A DNA stretch of 64,000 nt from Prunus persica (Eukaryota > Streptophyta > Magnoliopsida > Rosales > Rosaceae). Under the pieces are notes generated by a model. That model had not been told where the DNA came from. It did not search any database and was given only the letters and a program-made list of their open reading frames with translations. Both the position numbers and the translations under genes were made by a program. The stretch covers positions 5,007,097 through 5,071,096 of the forward strand of contig NC_034015.1 of NCBI RefSeq assembly GCF_000346465.2. Direction: 5' to 3'. Positions 1 to 12,534 of this stretch are shown in pieces. Each line of letters opens with the position of its first letter. The first letter of the stretch is position 1.

Positions 1-1034
1 ATAGTTCTAGAGACTGGATTTAACTCAAACCCACCAAATGACTCCTCCCACAATATTATGATGTTCCCCAAGTTTTGGACCCAATCCGATATCGATGGTG
101 CTTGAAATCGGACAATTCAGCTTCGTACGAAGTTCATTCATAAATGGGGTGGTTGGTGTATTGCATAGTTCTAGAGATTGGATTTCACGCAAAACCCACC
201 AAATGACTCCTCCCACAATATTATGATGTTCCCCAAGTTTTGGACTCAATCCGATATCGATCGGACCACCAAATTTGACAATTCAGGTTCGTACGAAGTT
301 CATTCATAAATGGGGTGGTTGGTGTATTGTATAGTTCTAGAGACTGGATTTCACTCAAAACCCACCAAATGACTCCTCCCACAATATTATGATGTTCCCC
401 AAGTTTTAGACTCAATCCGATATCGATTGGTGCTTGAAATCGGACAATTCAGGTTCGTACGAACTTCGTTCTAAAATGGAGTGGTTGGTGTATTGTATTA
501 TTCTAGGGATAGTATTTCACTCAAACCAACCAAATGAATCCTCCCACAGTATTATGATGTTCCCCAAGTTTTGGACTCAATCCGATATCGATTGGTCCTT
601 CAAATCGGACAATTCAGGTTTGTACGAAGTTCGTTCAAAAATGGGGTGGTTGGTGTATTGTATAGTTCTAGAGATTGGATTTCACTCAAAACCCACCAAA
701 TGACTCCTCCCACAATATTATGATGTTCCCCAAGTTTTGGACTCAATCCGATATCGATTGGTCCTTGAAATCGGACAATTCAAGTTCGTACGAAGTTCGT
801 TCATAAATGGGGTGGTTGGTGTATTGCATAGTTCTAGAGATTGGATTTCACTCAAAACCCACCAAATGACTCCTCCCACAATATTATGATGTTCCCCAAG
901 TTTTGGACTCAATCCGATATCGATTGGTCCTTGAAATCGGACAATTCAGGTTCGTACGAAGTTCGTTCATAAATGGGGTGGTTGGTGTATTGTATAGTTC
1001 TAGATATTGGATTTCACTCAAAACCCACCAAATG
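1..1034 (-). repeat. 166-bp satellite array, inverted segment
   Basis: About six monomers of a 166-bp tandem repeat run in the opposite orientation to the rest of the array. Each carries TTCGTACGAA and a GATATCGAT core, here read as reverse complement. The segment is cut by the window start and ends at about 1034 in a rearranged junction. The 64- to 89-codon open frames on both strands recur once per monomer and are satellite artefacts, because 166 is not a multiple of three. Confidence 0.95.
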
Positions 1035-1172
1035 ACTCCGATTCACTATCTGTCGAATCCTACACCAATACCCTAAACCCCATTTACAATCGTTTCGAAT
1101 CCGTCGATTCACAATCGTTCATAAATGGGGTGGTTGGTGTATTGTAGGATTCGACGGATTGTGAATCGGAGT
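1035..1172. repeat. Fold-back junction of inverted LTR-end and satellite pieces
   Basis: Positions 1035-1092 and 1115-1172 are imperfect inverted copies of each other. Both contain a motif like CTCCGATTCAC..GTCGAATCCTAC (or its complement) followed by a satellite-like stretch. A third, scrambled copy lies at about 1095-1116. A piece of normal satellite (about 1116-1142) is embedded in the right arm. The structure could fold as a hairpin. It sits exactly where the satellite changes orientation and where LTR-like sequence begins. Confidence 0.7.
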
Positions 1173-2604
1173 CCCGAATACTCCGAAAACGCGAACCCTA
1201 GGGCGAGGGTTTAGAAATTATGCGATTACAGGATTGTGATCAATCCGACCGTCCGATCGACCCCAATACCCTCGGGACCTGTGTCCTAAGTATATTGGAC
1301 CTTCTAGCGGCATCCGGATCATATTGTGAGGTCATGGACCCGTGGGGTTCCGGATTGACTTTTTGGACTTTAGCGCTATTTGAGTCCCAAGATATCGCTA
1401 AACTACCCCACGTAGAAGGAAAGCTGTTATGGGCATAGGGATCACTTTAAATTGACGCACGTACTTTTAAGAGTCGGGGGTAGGGTTTTTAATTTAATAC
1501 TATATTGTATTAATAGAATATTATGGTCATTGAATCAGGCACCCGGGCACTAGTTGACCCGCAGGAGGGACTTTCAAGAGGTCCAGCGAGCTCAGACTAT
1601 CAGTGAGTGGACTCTTTGTTTTAATAAATGAATTTAAGCAGTTCAGTTTTAGTTATCAGCTGTTCAACAGATATTCTTGTTCATTATTAGATAAATGGCA
1701 GCAGAATTTTAAAGGTTACAGAAAGTTAATTGTTCATAAGATTTTCTTCAGAAACTTTATATTTTCTTAAACCACCTTGTACCCAGTTATTAAATGTTGC
1801 CTTCGGTTTAGTCAGCATGCTTGACAGTTGCCCCACGAGTTCCTTGGTACTCGAACTCGTGTGGAGCGAGTAATGCGGATAAAGGTGGACTACGGTTCCC
1901 TGAATCCTGCGAGTTGCGGCTCAGACTGACCTCGTGTCACTGAGACCTGCGAGTATGTGTCACCCATGGTGATGCAAGGAATTGACGAATATAAGGAATT
2001 GACGGAAATAAGGGTACACCTAGGTGATAGTTTAAACTGTTTTCAAATGTATATAATTATATACATGCATTGATTTCAGAAATAAAGAAAATAAGCTAGT
2101 TTGTATAACTGTTTTTACAGTGGGGTTAGTATATTCATATGGTATTTTCTAAACTTTGTTTTTGGGTCCACTCACCCTTTTTGTTGTTTTGCGCCCCCAG
2201 GCAGTAGACGTGCACAGGAATCCACCACCGGGCCACTTCCCATCTTCCGTGCCTTTCTTCTGATGTAGAATTTGTATTTTGTACAAAGATTCACTCCTTT
2301 GTAAATTCGTAGTAGTTGCTCGGCTGTTTTGCCCTAGATTGACACTTGAACTGTTGGAATGTATATATACATATGCTGGCAGTTGGTTGTATATATATAC
2401 TTGTTTTGACAGGTGTAAAGATTTTGGTATTGAGCCAGATACAAGGGAAACTCTGCCGGTTTTTCGGCAGAAGTCAACCTTGTTATTTTTATCATGTTTG
2501 TATAGAAGGGCAAATAGGTCATTTGTGCCCGACATTCGCCAGGTGTCGGACACGCACAGGGTCTGGCTCGGATTCCAAAGTGAAATTTGGATCAGGTCCT
2601 GTCA
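1143..2604 (+). mobile_element. LTR of a truncated Ty3/gypsy-like retrotransposon
   Basis: The right end is well supported. Sequence ending CCTGTCA is followed three bases later by TGGTATCAGAGC, the primer-binding site for initiator methionine tRNA used by many plant LTR retrotransposons. The left end is uncertain. I place it at the TG at 1143, just after the embedded satellite piece, giving a length near 1.46 kb. Only one LTR is present, so the element is truncated. The family is inferred from the gag start downstream and could be chromovirus (Tekay/Del-like). Confidence 0.6.
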
Positions 2605-2607
2605 ACT

Positions 2608-2619
2608 TGGTATCAGAGC
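2608..2619 (+). other. Primer-binding site (tRNA-iMet)
   Basis: TGGTATCAGAGC matches the complement of the 3' end of plant initiator tRNA-Met. It lies immediately after the presumed LTR end, where a retrotransposon minus-strand primer site should be. Confidence 0.85.
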
Positions 2620-2697
2620 ATTAGGTTTAATTTCCTGTAGACTTCGCACTTTGTGCATCCTCGTTTTCCTGAACATCTGTTTCTTGTGACAGTAAAG

Positions 2698-2775
2698 ATG
2701 GGCCCTAAGCGTGGTGGTGTCCATAGAGGACGAACTTCGTACGAACCTGAATTGTCCAATTTCATGGACCAGTAG
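2698..2775 (+). pseudogene. gag start of the LTR element, fused to satellite
   Basis: An ATG about 80 bases after the primer-binding site opens a frame reading MGPKRGGVHRGR. This basic start resembles Ty3/gypsy gag N-termini. At 2729/2730 the sequence switches without a gap to the satellite motif CGAACTTCGTACGAAC, and the chimeric frame stops 13 codons later. The rest of gag and all of pol are absent. I see the junction directly. The gag identity is an inference from position after the PBS and from amino-acid character. Confidence 0.5.
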
Positions 2776-5700
2776 ATATCGGACTGAGTCTAAAACTTGG
2801 GAAGCATCATATTGTTGTGGGATGAGTCATTTTGTGAGTTTTGAGTGAAATCTAATATGTAGAAGTATACGATACACCAACCACCCCATTTCAGAACGAA
2901 CTTCGTACGAACCTGAATTGTCCGATTTCAAGGATCAATCGATATCGGATTGAGTCCAAAACTTGAGAAATATTATAATATTGTGGGAGGAGTCATTTGG
3001 TGGGTTTGAGTGAAATCCAATCTCTGGAACTACACAATACACCAACCATTTCATTTCATAACGCACTTCGTACGAACCTGAATTTGTCCAATTTCATGAG
3101 CCATTCGATATCGGATTGATTCGAAAACTTGGGGAACATCATAATATAGTGGGAGGAGTTATTTGGTGGGTTTCGAGTGAAATCCAATCTCTAGAACTAT
3201 GCAATACACCAACCACTCCATTTCAGAACGAACTTCTTACGAACCTAAGTTGTTTAATTTCATGGAACAATCGATATCGGATTGAGTCCAAAACTTTTGG
3301 AACATCATAATATGGTGGGAGGAGTCATTTGATGAGTTTTGAATGAAATCCAATTGCAAAATCTCTGAAATACACCGACCACTCAATTAGTGAACGAACT
3401 TCGTGTGAACGTGAATAATCCAATTTCATGGACCAATCGATGTCAGATTGAGCCCAAAACTTGGGGAACATCATAATATGGTGGGAGGAGTCATTTGTTG
3501 AGTTTGGAGCCAAATCCAATGGCTTAAACTATGCAATACCCCAACCTCTACATTTCAGAATGAACTTCTTACGAACTTGAATTGTCCGGTTTCATGGACC
3601 GATCTACATTGGATTGAGTCCAAAACTTGAAACTTCATAATATGGTCGGAGGAGTCATTTGGTGGGTTTTGAGTAAGTTCCGTTAGCAAAACCTATGAAA
3701 TACACCAACCACACCATTAGAGAACGAAGTTCGTACGAACATGAATATTCCAATTTCATGGACCAGTCGATATCGGATTGAGCCCAAAACTTAGGGAACA
3801 ACATAATGTTATGGGAGGAGTCATTTTGTGAGTTTTCAGTAAAATCCAATGGCTAAAATAATACAATACACCAACCACTCCATTTCGGAACTAATTTCGT
3901 ACAAACCTGAATTGTCCGATTTCATGGACCAATCGATATCGGATTGAGTCCAAAACTTGGGGAACATCATAATATGGTGGGAGGAGTCATTCGGTGACTT
4001 TTGAGTCAAATCCAATGGCTAAAACTATGCAATACACCAACCACTCCATTTCATAACGAATTTCGTACAAACTTGAATTGTCCAATTTATTGGACCAATC
4101 GATATCTGCTTTAGTCCAAAACTTGGGGAATGTCCTAATGTTGTGGGAAGAGTCATTTTTTGAATTTTGAGTGAAATCCAATGGCTAAAACCAAACAATA
4201 CACACAAACCACTCCATTTCAGCACGACATTTGTATGAACCAGTATTTTTCGATTTCATGGACCAGTAGTTATCGAATTGAGTCCAAAACATGGGGAACA
4301 TCATAATATGTTGGGTGGAGTCATGTGGTGAGTTTTGAGTGAAATCCAGTGGCTACAATTATGCAATACACCATCCACTCCATTTTAGAACGAACTTCGT
4401 ACGAACCTGAATTGTCAAATTTCGTCGACCAATCGATATCGGATTGAGTCCAAAACTTGGGGAGCATCATAATATTGTGGGAGGAGTCATTTGGTGGGTT
4501 TTGAGTGAAATCTAATATGTAGAAGTATACGATACACCAACCACCCCATTTCAGAACGAACTTCGTACGAACCTGAATTGTCCGATTTCAAGGATCAATC
4601 GATATCGGATTGAGTCCAAAACATGGGGAACATCATAATATTGTGGGAGTTGTTATTTGGTGGGTTTTGAATGAAATCCAATCCCTAGAACAATACAATA
4701 AACCAACCACTCCATTTCAGAGCGAATTTCGTACGAACCTGAATTGTTCGATTTCAAGGACCAATCCATATCGGATTGAGTCCAAAACTTGGGGAACATC
4801 ATAATATCATGGGAGGAGTCATTTGGGGGATTTTGAGTGAAATCCAATCTCTAGAACTAAAAAATACACCAACCACTCCATTTCAGAACACAGTTCGCAC
4901 GAACCTGAATTGGCCGATTTCATGGACCAATCGATATCGGATTGAGTCCAAAACTGGAGGAACATCGTAATATTATGGGAGGACCCATTTGGTGGGTTTT
5001 GAGTGAAATCCAATCCCTAGAACTATACAATACACCAACTACTCCATTTCAGAACGAACTTCGTACGAACCTCAATTGTCAAATTTCGTGGACCAATCGA
5101 TATCGGATTGAGTCCAAAACTTGGGGAACAACATAATATTGTGGGAGTTGTCATTTGGTGGGTTTTGAGTGAAACCCAATCCCTAGAACTATACAATACA
5201 TCTGCCACTCCATTTCAGAACGAACTTCGTACGAACCAGAATTGTTCGATATCAAGGACCAATCGATATGGATTGAGTTCAAAACTTGGGGAACATCGTA
5301 ATATTAGGGGTGGAGTCATTTGGTGTGTTTTGAGTGAAATCCAATCCCTAGAACTATACAATACACCAACCATTCCATTTCAGAACGAACTTCGTACAAA
5401 CCTGAATTGTCCGATTTCAAGGATCAATAGATATCGGATTGAGTCCAAAACTTGGGGAACATCATAATATTGTGGGAGTTGTTATTTGGTGGGTTTTGAA
5501 TGAAATCCAATCCCAAAACTATACAATTAACCAACCACTCCATTTCAGAACGAACTTCATACGAACCTGAATTGTCAAATTTCGTGGACCAATCGATATC
5601 GGATTGAGTCCAAAACTTGGGGAACAACATAATATTGTGGGAGTTGTCATTTGGTGGGTTTTGAGTGAAATCCAATCCCTAGAACTATACAATACATCTG

Positions 5701-7997
5701 CCACTCCATTTCAGAACGAACTTCGTACGAACCTGAATTGTCCGATTTGAAGGAACAGTCGATATCGGATTGAGTCCAAACCTTGGGGAACATCGTAATA
5801 TTGTGGGAGGAGTCATTTGGTGCGTTTTGAGTGAAATCCAATCTCTGGAACTATACAATACACCAACCACTCCATTTCAGAACAAACTTTGTACGAACCT
5901 GAATTGTCCGATTTCAAGGACCAATCGATATCAGATTGAGTCCAAAACATGGGGAACACCATAATATTGTGCGAGTAGTCATTTGCAGGGTTTTGAGTGA
6001 AATATAATCTCTAGAACTATACAATCTACCAACCACCCCATTTAAGAACGAACTTTGTACGAACATGAATTGTTCAATTTCAAGAATCAATCGATATCGG
6101 ATTGAGTCCAAAACTTGGGGAACATCATAAGATTGGGCAATTGTCATTTGGTGGGTTTTGAGTGAAATCCAATCTGTAGAACTATACAATACACCAACCA
6201 CACCATTTCAGAACACAGTTTGCACGAAACTGAATTGTCTGATTTCCTTGATAAATCGATATCGAATTGAGTCCAAAACTTGGGGAACATCATAATATTG
6301 TGGGAGGAGTTATTTGGTGGGTATTGAGTGAAATCCAATCCGTAGAACTATACAATACACCAACCACTCCATTTCAGAACAAACTTCGTACGAACCTGAA
6401 TTGTCCGATTTCGAGGACCAATTGATATCGGACTGAGTCCAAAACTTGAAGAACATCATAATATTGTGGAAGGAGTCATTTGGTGGGTTTTGAGTGAAAT
6501 TCAATCTGTAGAACTATACAATACACCAACCACTCCATTTCGTAACACGGTTCGCACGAACCTGAATTGTCCGATTACATGGACCAATTGATATTGGATT
6601 GAGTCCAAAACTTGGGGAACATCATAATATTGTGGGAGGAGTCATTTGGTGGGTTTTGAGTGAAATCCAATCCCTAGAACTGTACAATACACCAACAACT
6701 CCATTTCAAAACACAGTTTGCACGAACCTGAATTGGCCGATTTCATAGACCAACCGATATCGGATTGAGTCCAAAATTTGGGGAACATCGTAATATTGTG
6801 GGAGGAGTCATTTGGTGGGTTTTGAGTGAAATCCAATTGTCAAAACTTTGCAATACACGAACCACTCCATTTCTGAACGAACCTCGTACGAACCTAAATT
6901 GTCCGATTTCATGGACCAATCGATATCGTATTGAGTCCAAAACTTGGGGACCATCATCATATTGTGGGAGGAGTGATTTGGTGGTTTGTGAGTGGAATCC
7001 AATATCTGGAACTATACAATACACAAACCACTAAATTTCAAGACAAACTTCGTACGAACCTGAATTGTCCTATTTCATGGACCAATCGATTTTGGATTGA
7101 GTCCAAAACTTGGGGAACATCATAATATTGTGGGAGGAGTCATTAGGTGAGTTTTGAGTGAAATCCAATTGCCAAAACTATGCAATACACCAACCACTCC
7201 ATTTTAGAACGAACCTCGTATGAACCTGAATTGTCCGATTTCATAGACCAATCGATATCGGATTGAGTCCAAAACTTGGGGAACATTTTAATATTGTGGT
7301 TGGAGTAATTTGGTGGGTTTTGAATGAAATCCAATCTCTAGAACTATATAATACACCAACCACTCCATTTTAGAACGAACTTCGTACGAACCTGAATTGT
7401 CCGATTTCATGGACCAATCGATATCGGATTGTGTCCAAAACTTGGTGAACATCATAATATTGTGGGAGGAGTCATTTGGTGCGTTTTGGGTGAAATGCAA
7501 TCTCTAGAACTATACCATACACCAACCACTCGATTTCAAAATGAACTTCGTACGATCCTGAATTGTCCGATTTCGTGGACCAATCGATATCTGATCGAGT
7601 CCAAAACTTGGGGAACATCATAATATTGTGGGGGAGGTCATTTGGTGAGTTTTGAGTGAAATCCAATTGCCAAAACTATGCAATACACCAACCACTCCAT
7701 TTTAGAACGAACTTTGTACAAACCTGAATTGTCCGATTTCATGGACCAATTGATATTGGATTGAGTCCAAAACTTGGGGAACATCACAATGTTGTGGGAG
7801 GAGTCATTTGGTGAGTTTTGAGTGAACCCAATTGCCCAATCTATGCAATACACCAACCACACCATTTCAAAATGAACCTCGTACGAACCTGAATTATCCG
7901 ATTTCAAGGACCAATGATATTGGATTGAGTCCAAAACCTGGGGAACATCATAATATTGTTGGTGGAGTCATTTGGTGGGTTTTGAGTGAAATCTAAT
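2730..7997 (+). repeat. 166-bp satellite array, block 2
   Basis: About 32 head-to-tail monomers. Per-monomer landmarks are TTCGTACGAA, then about 30 bases later ATCGATATCGGATTGAG, then CCAAAACTTGGGGAACATC, then GTGGGAGGAGTCATTTGG, GAGTGAAATCCAAT and ACACCAACCACTCCATTTC. Monomers differ at several percent of positions and by small indels. Longer-range copies are present: the stretch at about 2837-2965 recurs almost unchanged at about 4500-4625 (shift near 1663, ten monomers), and about 4620 recurs at about 5449 (five monomers). Confidence 0.97.
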
Positions 7998-9623
7998 GTT
8001 GAGCCTTTCCTTAACCACTAAAATGAGTCCTCGCAAGTGCAGGAACCGTTTATAGTATAGCTTGTGTAAATACGAGGTCGATCCCACGGAGAATGGTAAC
8101 TTGGTTCCAAGTTAAATTACTTAGAATGCTGGAAAAACAGAAAATAAAGAAACTGACTGACTAACTAAAGGCAAGGTCGAATTCAACAATGTCTCTTGCT
8201 AATTACTCAAGGTCTAGGATAGAGTCCTAGCACTACACACGCACTCGAAATGGGGGGTTTTGTTGTTGAAATGAAAACAAGAAAGTGAAATAAAAGTACT
8301 GGAAAGTAAACACTAGCAGCAATCAAGAAGTTGTGAAACAGTGATTGAGAGTTGTTAGAGCCTTGGAATCCACCACTAGTCTTCCTATTCAAGTTATGAA
8401 TGCATAGAAATTGACTCAAGCTTCATCAACAATAGATTATCTCATACAAACCTATGGTATCTAGGTGCAGGATGCATGATTCTCCTAAGGCATGTGATTG
8501 TGCATGGTATCTACACAACACGTGATCTCTAATATGCAACCTAAGCATGGTATCTACTTAGAATAAAGCATACAAGAGTCATTAAGCTCCTTGAGAATAT
8601 GATAATCACACAAGTCCTAGAACATGGTATCTGTCCTAGTCAACCTATGCTTATTAACCCCTTGAATGATTCTTAGGCCATTCATGTGTTGCTTGTGAAA
8701 GGAGAGTAGAATTGGTAAATCTAAACCCTTTCCCAACCTGTGCTAGATGCATAAAATCCTAGTTAGCTACTCCAGGAAAATATACATCAAGCACATAATA
8801 AACTGGAGATTAACAACTTGATAATGAAAGCAAGGAAATCAATTAACTATAAAATCATCCATAACATTGAATATTCATGACTAGGGCTTCATCCTAAGCC
8901 CTAACTAAATGGATTAGTTAGACATAACTATGAATATAGAAGATAAGAAATACATAGATAGAATAAAAAAAAAAAGAGAAGAATTAGATGGTGGCAACAA
9001 GGTAGTTCCCAGGACAGCTCCAAGGTCTCCCTCCTTTGCAACTAGCTCCCTTCTCTCTTGTGGTAAATCTGAATGTGTGAGTGATGGATGAAAATGAATC
9101 TATCTCTCTTCTACATCTCTCCTTTTTTTTTGAATGAGTGTGCAGCTCTCCATTTATTGAGTGCCAATTTCGTCGACCCTCTAGCTGGTGAAACACACCT
9201 CTGTTAGCTGCTCCTAATTGCCTAAGCTGCCCAATAAATGCCAACTGCTCCAGCTGCCCAATAAAAGCCAATTGCTCCAGCTGCCCAATAAATGCTTTGG
9301 TGAACTATTCTTGGTCTCTTTATGGCAAGCTTGACTTTTGTTCATTTTTCTGAGTTCCCAAGCTGATTTGTCTCCCACGTGTGGCTGCTCTTATGTGTAG
9401 CACATGGCTCTAGGGATGTAGCCACATTAAATGTGATGGCAGCCAACTATGACTTTTCTGTGAACTTGGTTGAGTCATTGACGTGCTGAGGGCTCCAGAT
9501 TTATCCAATTGGGCTGAACTTTGGATATGTTATAATAGACACCCATTGAAACAACTTCTATCAAGGATGTCTTCTCATCCGACCTGTGTAAGTTTCTGAA
9601 ATGAGGCCTGCAAGATGACCAAT
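7998..9623. mobile_element. Unclassified 1.6-kb insertion in the satellite (A)
   Basis: Non-satellite sequence with satellite on both sides. Its head (about 8026-8098) contains GCAAGTGCAGGAACC, AGTATAG and GAGGTCGATCCCACGGAGA. Similar heads recur in plant intergenic repeats, as far as I recall, but I cannot name the family. It also holds four spaced copies of (C/T)ATGGTATCT between 8453 and 8632, and three tandem ~27-bp units ending CCCAATAAA at about 9210-9298. No TG..CA ends, terminal inverted repeats, primer site or transposase frame were found. The satellite phases at the two edges overlap by about 55 bases with unequal sequence, so this is not a simple insertion with a short target duplication. 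Confidence 0.5.
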
Positions 9624-11194
9624 GAACATCATAATATTGTGGGAGGAGTCATTTGGTGGGTTTTGAGTGAAATCCAATCTCTAGAACTATACAATACACC
9701 AACCAATCCATTTCATAACGAACTTCGTACGAACCTGAATTGTCCAATTTCATGGACCAATTGATATCGCATTGAGTCCAACACTTGGGGAACGTCATAA
9801 TATAGTGGGAGGAGTCGTCATTTGGTGGGTTTTGAGGGAAATCCAATTTCTAGAACTATACAATTCACCTACCACTCTATTTCATAACAAACTTCGTACG
9901 AAACTGAATTGTCTAATTTCATGGACCTATCGATGTCGGGTTGAGTCCAAAACTTGGAGCACATCATAATATGGTGAGAGGAGTCATTTGGTGAGTTTTG
10001 AGTGAAATCCAATTTGTAAAACTATGCAATACACCAACTACTCCATTTCATAATGAACTTCGTACGGACCAGAATTGTCCAATTTTTTGTATCAATCGAA
10101 ATCAGATTTAGGCCAAAACTTGGAGAACGTCATAATATAGTTGGAGGAGTCATTTGGTGGGTTTTGAGTGAAATCCACTCTCTAGAACTGTGCAATACAC
10201 CAACCACTCCATTTCATAACGAGCTTCCTACGAACCTGAATTGTCCAATTTAATGGCCCAATCAATACCGGATTGAGTCCAAAACTTGGGTAACATCATT
10301 ATATAGTGGGAGGAGTCTATTCGTGGGTTTTGAGTGAAATCCAATGGCAAAAACTGTGAACTACACCAACCAATACATTAGAGAACGAACTTCGTACGAC
10401 CATCCAATTTCTTGGACGAATTGATATCGAATTGACCGCAAAACTCGCACGAACATCTTAATATAGTGGGAGGAGTCATTTGGTGGGTTTTGAGTGAAAG
10501 CCAGTAGCGAAAACTATGAAATACACCAATCACTCCATTAGAGAAAGAACTTCGTAAGAACATGAATAGTCCAATTTCTTGGATCAATCGATATCGACTT
10601 GAGCCCAAAACTTGAGGAATATCATAAGATGGTGGGAAGAGTCATTTTGTGAGTTTTGAGAGAAATCCAATGGCTAAAACTATGCAATACACTAACCACA
10701 CCATTTCATAACGAACTTCGTACGAACCTGAATTGTCTGATTTCGTGGACCAATCGATATCGAATTGAGTCCAAAACTTGGGGAACATCATAATATATTG
10801 GGATGAGTCATTTGGTGAGGTTTGAGTGAAATCCAATCTCTAGAACCGTACAATACACCGACCACTCCATTTCATAAAGAACTTCGTACGAACCTGAATT
10901 GTTCAATTTCATGGACCAATCGATATCGAATTGAGTCCAAAACTTGGGGAACATCATAATATAGTGGGAGTTGTCATTTGGTGGGGTTTGAGTGAAATCC
11001 AATCTCTATAACGATGCAATACACCAACCACTCCATTTCATAACGAACTTCATACAAACCTGAATTGTTCAATTTCATGGACCAATCAATAACGGATTGA
11101 GTCTAAAACTTGTGGAACATCACAATGTTGTGGGAGGAGTCATTTGGTGAGTTTTGACTGAAATCCAGTCGCCAAAACTATGCAATACATCAAC
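9624..11194 (+). repeat. 166-bp satellite array, block 3
   Basis: About 9.5 monomers in the same orientation as block 2, between the two unclassified insertions. Some monomers are diverged or shortened, for example near 10390-10450 where the palindrome and the following bases are altered. No gene is visible. Confidence 0.96.
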
Positions 11195-12534
11195 ATATGG
11201 TTAGTATAGTGGTGCAAGTAAGGGTGTCGAACCATAGGGACCGATTGGACCTCTATAAATTACTAGTTTTGAAAGAACCCTAGATAAAAATGAAAGTGAC
11301 AATTTGAAAGTAGTTTTTGTGTTGTAAATGAAAAATAACTTAACATGCAAGAAGAATGTAGCAGTGAATGATATATTGATGTAGAAAGAATAGGGATGAG
11401 ACCTGGGATTTCGAATTCACCATTGCAAAACTAATTCCATGTTTATAAAATTAAACCGTACTCAACTACCAACCTGTTTCCAGAGTTCGTTTTACATATA
11501 TATGATCAGCCATATGATGTGTAGTTTTGATCAAATTCTCCTAATCTGCAACCTAGTTGGAATGTTCAACTTTGGTTCCAAGTTAAGAATCATTAAGATG
11601 CAAGTAAACGTCAAAGAACTAAAGAAAACACACAGCATGATGTTTGCATAGCATTCTCTTCATTCATTCACATGTCTACCAAGATTAAGCATGATGTTTA
11701 CTATAACCTTGTCTAGATAATCTGTAGGCGATTCTAATGGTGATCAAACATTAAAATTGACAAACAAATTGAAAAATAGATTCAGTGAATGAAACAAGAA
11801 ACAGATTGATGAACTTAATACTTTAACTTAGAAACATGGATCAATGTTGCAAGGCTACATCGAAATCCCTAGCTATGAATTTAGTTACACATCATGTTCA
11901 AAGAGATTAAAACAAAAATAAACAACATGAGTGAAAATAAATTCATGAGAGGAAACCCTTGAACCAATTCTGATGTTGAACTTCTCCAAGAACTACCTCT
12001 TGCGCTGAGTCCTGATGGTGGAAATATATGGACGGCTAGGGTTTTAGTGTACATGAAAGGAGAGAATATCCACGAAGTGAGTTCTAGGGTTGTGAAATTC
12101 GTCCAAAATAAATAGGGGTTTTAAAAGTGGCTAAAAGGCAAGTTTTTATGGGGTAAAAGAGGCTGCAAGATATTCCAAAGAGATCCTAACAAATTAGCCT
12201 TTATTTTGCACGTTTTTGCCTTATTTGGCACCTCCAAATCAGGCTAGAAATCCCCATTGCTTTCCCATTCTGCTCTTAGTCTTCAACCAAGCCAGGTTCG
12301 CCTCGGATTCTTTATTTGGCCTTCAAAACAGGTCAAGAAACTTGTTTCCATGTTTGAATAAGGGTCAGCTCCAAAAATGGCATGTTTTCATTTCTTTTGC
12401 CTTCAACTTGATCCTAAAGTAGATGCAACTGCATACTAACACAAAATAGGGTAAAATGCAACAACTTTAACTCAAAAACATCACAAATATACCAGAAATT
12501 GATGGTATAAATGTATAAATACATGAGTTATCGC
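11195..12534. mobile_element. Unclassified 1.3-kb insertion in the satellite (B)
   Basis: Second non-satellite block. Its head (about 11198-11265) reads AGTATAGTGGTGCAAGTAAGG, then GTGTCGAACCATAGGGACC, which resembles the head of insertion A in order and sequence. The body is AT-rich with no convincing coding frame. The longest frames, 11439-11651 and 12216-12422, show no recognisable domain. The satellite resumes at CAATCCCTAGAACC, about 35 bases earlier in monomer phase than it stopped, again without a clean target duplication. Confidence 0.5.

Noticed and set aside
2149..2689. Open frames of 134 and 136 codons on opposite strands
   Set aside because: They lie inside the LTR just before the primer-binding site, overlap each other, and show no domain. 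They are chance frames in LTR sequence.
1035..2729. Simple insertion of the LTR element into one continuous satellite array
   Set aside because: Satellite polarity differs on the two sides and no target duplication is visible, so at least one inversion, strand switch or assembly join is also needed.
7998..9623. LTR retrotransposon or hammerhead-containing retrozyme
   Set aside because: There are no matching LTRs, no primer-binding site, and I could not find the CTGATGAG and GAAA core arrangement of a hammerhead ribozyme.
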